Of a stretch of DNA of 11,611 nucleotides, positions 6,397-11,611 are shown in pieces. How positions within the stretch are numbered: position 1 is the first letter of the stretch; every line of letters begins with the position of its first letter. The position numbers and the translations under genes were made by a program. A model generated the notes under the pieces. That model was given only the letters and a program-made list of their open reading frames with translations, ran no database searches and was not told where the DNA came from. The DNA is from Chryseobacterium sp. UBA6632 (lineage in GTDB: Bacteria; Bacteroidota; Bacteroidia; Flavobacteriales; Weeksellaceae): the NCBI GenBank assembly GCA_002455915.1, contig DKLU01000155.1:1-11611 (forward strand). The letters run 5' to 3'.

Positions 6397-6957
6397 ATGT
6401 CAGATAACAAACCAGTAATAAGAACAGATGCACCTGCTCCGGAAGGATTTGAAGGAGAAGGGTTTTTCGCAACGAAACTGAGCAGTGTAATCGGGATGGC
6501 GAGAAAGTTTTCACTTTGGCCTTTACCTTTTGCAACCTCTTGTTGTGGTATCGAGTTTATGGCTACCCTAAACCCAACGTATGATGCTTCAAGATTTGGT
6601 ATGGAAAGAAACTCTTTCTCACCAAGACAGGCAGATATGCTGATGGTTTGCGGAACTATATCAAAGAAATTAGGACCAGTCCTAAAAGAAGTTTACACTC
6701 AGATGGCAGAGCCGAAATGGGTGGTTGCAGTTGGAGCTTGTGCTTCCAGCGGTGGTATTTTTGATACGTATTCTGTATTACAAGGTATCGATAAAATTAT
6801 TCCTGTAGACGTATATGTTCCTGGATGTCCTCCAAGACCGGAACAAATTATTGAAGGAGTAATGCAGGTTCAGGCTCTTGCTGAAAGCGAAAGCATTAGA
6901 AGAAGAGATCTTCCTGAATATCAGAAATTATTAGATTCTTACAACATAAGCAACTAA
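6397..6957 (+). CDS. nuoB: NADH-quinone oxidoreductase subunit B
   Basis: NuoB holds the terminal 4Fe-4S cluster N2, which passes electrons to quinone at the junction of the peripheral and membrane arms. The four cluster cysteines are visible: the adjacent pair Cys49-Cys50 in FATSCCGIEFM, Cys115 in VGACASSGG, and Cys144 in VPGCPPRPEQ. The family's LWPLPFAT segment precedes the first pair. The 186 residues are normal. The start at 6397 follows a purine-rich AAGAAGAAGAAATT stretch that may serve as the ribosome site. The N-terminal 20 residues are Pro/Glu-rich and unconserved. The gap to nuoC is only 5 bp, which argues for translational coupling. Confidence 0.98.
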   Translation: MSDNKPVIRTDAPAPEGFEGEGFFATKLSSVIGMARKFSLWPLPFATSCCGIEFMATLNPTYDASRFGMERNSFSPRQADMLMVCGTISKKLGPVLKEVYTQMAEPKWVVAVGACASSGGIFDTYSVLQGIDKIIPVDVYVPGCPPRPEQIIEGVMQVQALAESESIRRRDLPEYQKLLDSYNISN

Positions 6958-6962
6958 CGGAA

Positions 6963-7457
6963 ATGACAAACGAATTTGTATTAGAAGCAATCACAAGAGA
7001 ATTTCCGGAATCTGTAATCGAAAGTTCAGAACCATATGGAATGCTGACAATCGAGGTAAAGAAAGAAGATATCAAGAAGATCATTCACTATCTTAAAGAT
7101 TCATCATTAGAATTTAACTTCCTTACAGATATTTGTGGAATCCATTACCCTGAATTTCCCGAAAAAGAAATAGGCGTTGTTTATCATTTGCATAATATGA
7201 TGGCTAATTTCAGATTGCGTCTGAAGATCTTTATGTCCAGAGAAAATATCGAGGTTGATTCTTTAGTAGAATTATACGCTGGAGCAAACTGGATGGAAAG
7301 AGAAACTTTTGATTTCTACGGAATTAAGTTTAAAGGGCACCCAGATCTTAGAGCTATTTTAAATATGGAAGATCTTGGATACCACCCCATGTTGAAGGAA
7401 TATCGTTTGGAAGATGGAACCAGAACCGACAAGAACGATAGCATGTTCGGAAGATAA
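6963..7457 (+). CDS. nuoC: NADH-quinone oxidoreductase subunit C
   Basis: NuoC is the 30-kDa-type subunit of the complex I Q module; it has no cofactor and packs against NuoD. The signature lies at 112-133, ERETFDFYGIKFKGHPDL then RAIL, followed by LGYHPMLKEY (138-147). At 164 residues it is compact, consisting of the core domain without the long tail found in some species. It is separate from nuoD, unlike the fused nuoCD of Escherichia coli. The start is fixed by the 5-bp gap after nuoB. The gap to nuoD is filled by a small tandem repeat. Confidence 0.97.
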   Translation: MTNEFVLEAITREFPESVIESSEPYGMLTIEVKKEDIKKIIHYLKDSSLEFNFLTDICGIHYPEFPEKEIGVVYHLHNMMANFRLRLKIFMSRENIEVDSLVELYAGANWMERETFDFYGIKFKGHPDLRAILNMEDLGYHPMLKEYRLEDGTRTDKNDSMFGR

Positions 7458-7466
7458 TAGCGGAAG

Positions 7467-7500
7467 GCAATTAGCCAAAAGCAAATAGCTAAAAGCAAAC
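7467..7500 (+). repeat. tandem 14-bp repeat between nuoC and nuoD
   Basis: Two head-to-tail units, GCAATTAGCCAAAA (7467-7480) and GCAAATAGCTAAAA (7481-7494), agree at 12 of 14 positions and are followed by the start of a third (GCAAAC). They occupy nearly all of the 46-bp gap and end 4 nt before the nuoD ATG, so they form the nuoD translation-start leader. A unit differing from each by one base is found between nuoE and nuoF. Confidence 0.65.
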
Positions 7501-7503
7501 ATT

Positions 7504-8727
7504 ATGAAAGATAACTCATTATCTAATATACTAAACCAGTACGACAGTAAGGAGCAGATTGACGGTCAATTATACACCCTCAATTTAGGACCAACCCACC
7601 CTGCAACGCACGGGATTTTCCAGAATATCTTAACGATGGACGGGGAAAGAATCCTTCACGCCGAGCAAACAGTTGGATACATCCACAGAGCATTTGAGAA
7701 AATTTCAGAAAGAAGAAACTACTCTCAGATCACTACCCTTACCGATCGTATGAATTACTGTTCTGCACCAATCAACAATTTAGGTTGGCACATGACAGTT
7801 GAGAAGCTAATCGGAGTTAAAGTTCCAAAGCGTGTAGATTATATGCGTGTCATTTTAATGGAATTAGCAAGAATCGGTGACCACCTTATCTGTAATGGTG
7901 TAACCGGGATGGACTCCGGAGCAATTACTGGTCTTACATACATGTTCATCGAAAGAGAGCGTATTTATGATATGTACGAACAGATCTGCGGAGCGAGAAT
8001 GACAACAAATATGGGAAGAATCGGAGGTTTTGAGAGAGATTTCACTCCAAAATTCCATGAGTTATTAAAGGATTTCCTTAAAACTTTCCCACCAAGATTT
8101 AAAGAATTCTGTACTTTATTAGAAAGAAACAGAATTTTCATGGACAGAACCATCGGCGCAGGAGCAATCTCTGCGGAGAGAGCATTAAGCTATGGCTTCA
8201 CCGGTCCAAACTTACGTGCAACAGGTGTAGATTACGACGTAAGAGTTGCACAACCTTATTCTTCTTACGAGGATTTCGACTTTATTATTCCTGTGGGAAC
8301 ATCAGGAGATACTTACGACCGTTTCATGGTTCGTCAACAGGAAATCTGGGAATCACTTAAAATTATCAATCAAGCATACGACAATCTTCCAGAAGGGCCA
8401 TTCCATGCGGATGTTCCGGATTTCTATCTTCCTGAAAAGGCTGATGTTTATCAAAAAATGGAAGCTTTGATTTACCATTTCAAAATTGTAATGGGAGAAA
8501 CAGATGTGCCTAAAGGTGAAGTTTACCACGCTGTAGAAGGTGGAAACGGAGAATTAGGATTCTATTTAGTGAGTGATGGTGGAAGAAGTCCTTACAGACT
8601 GCACTTCAGAAGACCATGTTTTATCTACTACCAGGCGTATCCAGAGATGATTACAGGTTCTGTAATTTCAGATGCGATTGTAACAATGTGTAGTATGAAT
8701 ATTATTGCGGGAGAATTAGACGCATAA
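7504..8727 (+). CDS. nuoD: NADH-quinone oxidoreductase subunit D
   Basis: NuoD is the 49-kDa-type Q-module subunit that shapes the quinone pocket beside cluster N2. It shows LNLGPTHPATHG (26-37), HAEQTVGYIHRAFEK (52-66), DRMNYCSAPINN (81-92), LMELARIGDHL (118-128), and RGP-family helices through GRIGGFERDF (171-180). His36 and Tyr85 occupy the positions of the known quinone-binding His and Tyr of the Thermus enzyme, judged from the motif pattern. The nickel-binding cysteines of the related hydrogenases are absent, as expected for complex I. The 407 residues are full length, ending in SMNIIAGELDA, near the usual 'GEvDR' terminus. The ATG at 7504 leaves a short 25-residue lead before the conserved core. 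Confidence 0.98.
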   Translation: MKDNSLSNILNQYDSKEQIDGQLYTLNLGPTHPATHGIFQNILTMDGERILHAEQTVGYIHRAFEKISERRNYSQITTLTDRMNYCSAPINNLGWHMTVEKLIGVKVPKRVDYMRVILMELARIGDHLICNGVTGMDSGAITGLTYMFIERERIYDMYEQICGARMTTNMGRIGGFERDFTPKFHELLKDFLKTFPPRFKEFCTLLERNRIFMDRTIGAGAISAERALSYGFTGPNLRATGVDYDVRVAQPYSSYEDFDFIIPVGTSGDTYDRFMVRQQEIWESLKIINQAYDNLPEGPFHADVPDFYLPEKADVYQKMEALIYHFKIVMGETDVPKGEVYHAVEGGNGELGFYLVSDGGRSPYRLHFRRPCFIYYQAYPEMITGSVISDAIVTMCSMNIIAGELDA

Positions 8728-8736
8728 TTAGAATTT

Positions 8737-8831
8737 AGATAATAGATGAAAGATAAAAGACTTTCGTCACCCAATATAAAATTGAATTTAGAGCACGAAT
8801 CTCAGAGTCTTTTCTCTTTTTTCTATGTTCT
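8737..8831. repeat. imperfect inverted repeat filling the nuoD-nuoE gap
   Basis: Arms at 8737-8761 (AGATAATAGATGAAAGATAA onward) and 8807-8831 match as inverted copies at 20 of 25 positions, enclosing a 45-nt spacer. The element takes up most of the 121-bp gap and ends 17 nt before the nuoE ATG. The arms have the simple purine/pyrimidine bias of intergenic repeats I associate with Chryseobacterium. It could form a hairpin in the nuo transcript; there is no T-run making it an obvious terminator. Confidence 0.6.
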
Positions 8832-8848
8832 TTAATCTTAGATAAAAA

Positions 8849-9358
8849 ATGAGCGAAACAATAGCTTTTAAACCGGAAAGTTTAGCACAGGTACACAAAA
8901 TTATCGCAAGATATCCTGAAGGAAGACAAAAATCTGCTCTTCTTCCTGTACTGCATTTGGCACAGAAAGAATTCGGAGGATGGTTAGACGTTCCTGTGAT
9001 GGATTATGTTGCGGAATTATTGAGTATTAAGCCAATTGAAGTATATGAAGTTGCAACTTTCTATACGATGTTCAATATGAAGCCGGTTGGTAAATATGTT
9101 TTGGAAGTTTGCAGAACGGGACCTTGCATGGTTTGCGGAAGCGAAAAAATCCTAGATCATATCAGAACTAAACTGAACATTAAAGACGGACAAACTACGG
9201 AAGATGGAATGTTTACATTAAAGCCTGCTGAATGTCTTGGTGCTTGTGGATATGCTCCGATGATGCAGTTAGGAAAATTCTTTCATGAAAATTTAACGAT
9301 AGAAAAAGTTGACGAAATTCTAGATCTTTGCAGAGAAGGACAGGTTGATTTGGGCTAA
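8849..9358 (+). CDS. nuoE: NADH-quinone oxidoreductase subunit E
   Basis: NuoE is the 24-kDa-type, thioredoxin-fold subunit of the NADH-oxidising module and carries the 2Fe-2S cluster N1a. The ligands follow the family spacing exactly: Cys88 and Cys93 in VCRTGPC, then Cys129 and Cys133 in ECLGACGYAPMM. The N-terminal helical part contains RYPEGRQKSALLPVLHLAQ (21-39) and EVYEVATFYTMF (64-75), both typical. The 169 residues are full length. The gene follows nuoD across a 121-bp repeat-bearing gap and precedes nuoF by 77 bp. The spacing is looser than between nuoA, B and C, which leaves room for separate control of the N module. Confidence 0.97.
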   Translation: MSETIAFKPESLAQVHKIIARYPEGRQKSALLPVLHLAQKEFGGWLDVPVMDYVAELLSIKPIEVYEVATFYTMFNMKPVGKYVLEVCRTGPCMVCGSEKILDHIRTKLNIKDGQTTEDGMFTLKPAECLGACGYAPMMQLGKFFHENLTIEKVDEILDLCREGQVDLG

Positions 9359-9390
9359 ATAAATTTTAAACTAATTAAAAAAGGCGCACA

Positions 9391-9427
9391 GCAAATAGCC
9401 AAAAGCTAGAAGCCATTCGCTAAAAGC
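9391..9427 (+). repeat. degenerate 14-bp repeat units between nuoE and nuoF
   Basis: GCAAATAGCCAAAA (9391-9404) differs by one base from each of the two units in the nuoC-nuoD gap. It is followed by more degenerate relatives built on the same AGC words, such as GCTAGAAGCC (9405-9414) and CGCTAAAAGC (9419-9428). The patch ends about 8 nt before the nuoF ATG, the same position relative to a start codon as its relative before nuoD. Confidence 0.55.
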
Positions 9428-9435
9428 ATATAACA

Positions 9436-10794
9436 ATGAGTAAAAAACTTTTACTTAAAGACGCACATATAGAAGGTATCCGCTACTTTGAAACGTACCG
9501 TAAACAGGGAGGTTACACAGCAGCTGAAAAAGCCTTGAAAATGACACCGGACGAAATTCTTGAAGAAGTAAAGGTTTCAGGTCTTCGTGGACGTGGTGGA
9601 GCTGGATTCCCAACGGGGATGAAATGGAGCTTTTTGGCAAAACCGGAAGGCGTGCCAAGACACTTGGTGGTAAATGCCGATGAATCTGAACCGGGAACTT
9701 TCAAAGACAGATATTTGATGGAGTTTCTTCCTCATTTATTGATCGAAGGAATGTTGATTTCATCTTACTGTTTAGGTTCAAACGTTTCTTATATCTACAT
9801 CCGTGGAGAATATTCTTGGATTCCGGATATTTTGGAAGAAGCGATTGAGGAAGCTAAAGCGGCAGGATTTTTAGGTAAAAACATTTTAGGAACTGGTTTC
9901 GATTGTGAAATTTATGTTCAAAGAGGTGGTGGAGCATATATCTGCGGTGAAGAAACTGCGTTGCTTGAATCTCTTGAAGGTAAAAGAGGAAATCCGAGAC
10001 TGAAACCGCCATTCCCAGCTGTAAAAGGACTTTGGGAAAGACCAACGGTTGTAAATAACGTTGAATCTATCGCGGCAATCGTTCCAATCATTGATATTAC
10101 AGGAGCTGAATACGCTAAAATCGGAGTGGGAAGATCTACAGGTACGAAATTGATTTCTGCTTGTGGAAACATCAACAAACCAGGAGTTTATGAAATCGAC
10201 ATGACTATTACGGTTGAAGAATTCATTTACTCTGAAGAATATTGCGGCGGTATTAAAGACGGAAAAAAACTGAAAGCTTGTATCCCTGGAGGAAGCTCAG
10301 TTCCAATTGTTCCTGCTAATTTATTATTAAAAACCGTAAACGGAGAACCCAGATACATGAACTACGAATCATTAGCAGATGGAGGCTTTGCTACCGGAAC
10401 GATGATGGGTTCAGGAGGTTTCATCGTGTTGGATGAAGACCAGTGTGTGGTAGAACATACGATGACGTTGGCAAGATTCTATAATCACGAAAGTTGCGGA
10501 CAATGTACTCCTTGCCGTGAAGGAACGGGATGGATGTACAAGATTTTGAAAAAAATCGAGAAAGGAGAAGGAAAAATGGAAGATATCGATCTACTTTGGG
10601 ATATCCAGAGAAAAATCGAAGGAAATACGATCTGTCCATTGGGTGATGCAGCGGCTTGGCCTGTTGCAGCGGCTATTCGTCACTTTAGAGATGAGTTCGA
10701 ATGGCATATTAAAAACCCTGAGTTGTCTCAGACACAAAATTACGGATTGGGCAATTATGCAGATCCCATCCCTGCGGTTGAAAAAAACGCTTAA
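9436..10794 (+). CDS. nuoF: NADH-quinone oxidoreductase subunit F
   Basis: NuoF is the 51-kDa-type flavoprotein of complex I. It oxidises NADH with bound FMN and passes electrons to its own 4Fe-4S cluster N3. The FMN/NADH glycine-rich segments are GLRGRGGAGFPTGMKW (49-64) and RGGGAYICGEETALLESLEG (163-182), with VVNADESEPGTFKDR (78-92) between them. The cluster cysteines are Cys354, Cys357 and Cys360 in ESCGQCTPCREGTGW, and Cys400 in NTICPLGD. The 452 residues are full length with no missing motif. It partners NuoE upstream; the expected third N-module subunit, NuoG, is not the next gene. The following gene starts 4 bp after the stop. Confidence 0.98.
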   Translation: MSKKLLLKDAHIEGIRYFETYRKQGGYTAAEKALKMTPDEILEEVKVSGLRGRGGAGFPTGMKWSFLAKPEGVPRHLVVNADESEPGTFKDRYLMEFLPHLLIEGMLISSYCLGSNVSYIYIRGEYSWIPDILEEAIEEAKAAGFLGKNILGTGFDCEIYVQRGGGAYICGEETALLESLEGKRGNPRLKPPFPAVKGLWERPTVVNNVESIAAIVPIIDITGAEYAKIGVGRSTGTKLISACGNINKPGVYEIDMTITVEEFIYSEEYCGGIKDGKKLKACIPGGSSVPIVPANLLLKTVNGEPRYMNYESLADGGFATGTMMGSGGFIVLDEDQCVVEHTMTLARFYNHESCGQCTPCREGTGWMYKILKKIEKGEGKMEDIDLLWDIQRKIEGNTICPLGDAAAWPVAAAIRHFRDEFEWHIKNPELSQTQNYGLGNYADPIPAVEKNA

Positions 10795-10798
10795 TTAG

Positions 10799-11611
10799 AT
10801 GAATAAATTATTGGTTGTCGGCTTAATGATGTCGAATCTTGTTTTTGCTCAGGCAAAAAAAGATACTTTAATAGATAGAAGCACAAATGAAATTACAGAA
10901 CCTACCTACAAAAAGGAAGTAAATCCTTTTAAAAAAGGTTCAGTATTGGCATTTTGGGGATGGAATAATTCAATGTATTCAAATTCAGACATCCGTTTTA
11001 AGGGTGATGGATATGATTTTCAGTTGAATAATGTAGTGGCTCACGACAGACAATCGGCATTCAGATGGAATTTATATTTCAACCCTGGAAAAGTGACGGT
11101 TCCTCAGGTAAACTACAGAGTAACTTATTTTATTAAGGATAATTTAGGGATTACTTTAGGGATGGATCACATGAAATATGTGATGGATCAAAACCAGACC
11201 GTAGATTTTAAAGGATATATCAACAATCCTGAATATGCATCGCTGGTAAACAACGGAAGAGTAGATCTTACGGATGGCAAATTATTAACATTTGAACATA
11301 CAGACGGTCTTAATTATGTAAATATCGGTGCTCAGAAATACATGAATATTTATGATAAAAAGAATATTGATGTTTTTTGGAGCTATGGAGCAGGTATCGG
11401 AGCTTTGGTACCGAAATCTAATGTAAAACTAATGGGAAATGAAAGAAGTGACAGATTCCACTTGGCAGGTTTCGGAGCAGATATCAGAACAGCTCTAAGT
11501 GTTGTGGTATTGAGACATATTGTATTGCAGGCGGAAGGTAAATTCGGATACATCAATATGCCGGATATTAAGACAACCCTTAATAATAAGCCCGATAAAG
11601 CTGCACAGGAT
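10799..11611 (+). CDS. secreted, probable outer-membrane beta-barrel protein (3' end outside window)
   Basis: An open frame of 271 codons from ATG 10799 runs to the window edge without a stop. Residues 1-17 (MNKLLVVGLMMSNLVFA) are a signal peptide, with cleavage likely before Gln18, the common flavobacterial pattern. The mature part has no hydrophobic helix. Instead it has many short alternating amphipathic stretches rich in Tyr, Phe, Gly and Asn, for example VNYRVTYFI (105-113), NLGITLGMDHMKYVM (116-130), FWSYGAGIGAL and HIVLQAEGKFGYINM, as in outer-membrane beta-barrels. The phrases GDGYDFQLNN and EHTDGLNYVN look like family signatures; I recall similar uncharacterised proteins in Bacteroidota but cannot name a family. 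It lies 4 bp after nuoF and must be cotranscribed unless a promoter is hidden in nuoF. It is unlike any complex I subunit. Confidence 0.8.
   Translation, partial: MNKLLVVGLMMSNLVFAQAKKDTLIDRSTNEITEPTYKKEVNPFKKGSVLAFWGWNNSMYSNSDIRFKGDGYDFQLNNVVAHDRQSAFRWNLYFNPGKVTVPQVNYRVTYFIKDNLGITLGMDHMKYVMDQNQTVDFKGYINNPEYASLVNNGRVDLTDGKLLTFEHTDGLNYVNIGAQKYMNIYDKKNIDVFWSYGAGIGALVPKSNVKLMGNERSDRFHLAGFGADIRTALSVVVLRHIVLQAEGKFGYINMPDIKTTLNNKPDKAAQD

Noticed and set aside
8746..8835. 29-codon open frame beginning MKDKRLSS in the nuoD-nuoE gap
   Set aside because: It is made almost wholly of the two arms and spacer of the inverted repeat, has low-complexity content and no ribosome site.
7467..9428. Possible CRISPR-like array
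   Set aside because: There are only two or three short 14-bp units per site, without regular unique spacers and without cas genes.
9918..10178. 86-codon minus-strand open frame inside nuoF
   Set aside because: It lies opposite the most conserved NADH-binding part of nuoF, with no promoter and no plausible protein features.

Overview
The window is ordinary-looking chromosomal DNA from a low-GC member of the Bacteroidota, most likely a Flavobacteriia of the Chryseobacterium/Weeksellaceae type. The basis is AT-rich coding with A/T-ending codons, start sites largely without Shine-Dalgarno sequences, -7 boxes of the Bacteroidota form TAnnTTTG, a signal peptide ending 'VFA|Q', protein variants of flavobacterial style, and small repeats of a kind I associate with such genomes. 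The genus is inferred from memory, not from a search.

Region 1 (1-3667, + strand): a 601-residue protein of DUF349 repeats with an acidic N-terminus; a terminator-like hairpin; ribD, the bifunctional deaminase/reductase of riboflavin synthesis; a 90-bp palindromic repeat element; and a YigZ/IMPACT-family protein. The YigZ gene converges with the next gene and their stop codons overlap by 4 bp.

Region 2 (3664-5880): a minus-strand membrane zinc metallopeptidase of the YugP type (HECGH), a divergently transcribed GNAT-superfamily protein with a clear -7 box, a short AT-rich repeat patch, and an unlisted 58-residue gene for a two-helix membrane protein.

Region 3 (5960-11611, + strand): the first half of a respiratory complex I operon, nuoA-B-C-D-E-F, with unfused nuoC and nuoD, starting from a TAAATTTG box. 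NuoB, C and D belong to the connecting Q module, NuoE and F to the NADH-oxidising N module, and NuoA to the membrane arm. All expected Fe-S, FMN and NADH motifs are intact. Immediately after nuoF (4 bp gap), where nuoG is the usual next gene, comes a gene for a secreted, probably outer-membrane beta-barrel protein that runs off the window.

I found no clear new biological system. The points most worth a second look are the predicted outer-membrane protein tightly coupled to nuoF, two kinds of small repeat placed in three gaps that would be nuo leader sequences (nuoC/D, nuoD/E, nuoE/F), the mobile-looking palindrome between ribD and yigZ, the hairpin almost touching the ribD start, and the small membrane protein just upstream of nuoA. 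No tRNA, rRNA, CRISPR array, insertion sequence or prophage gene was seen.
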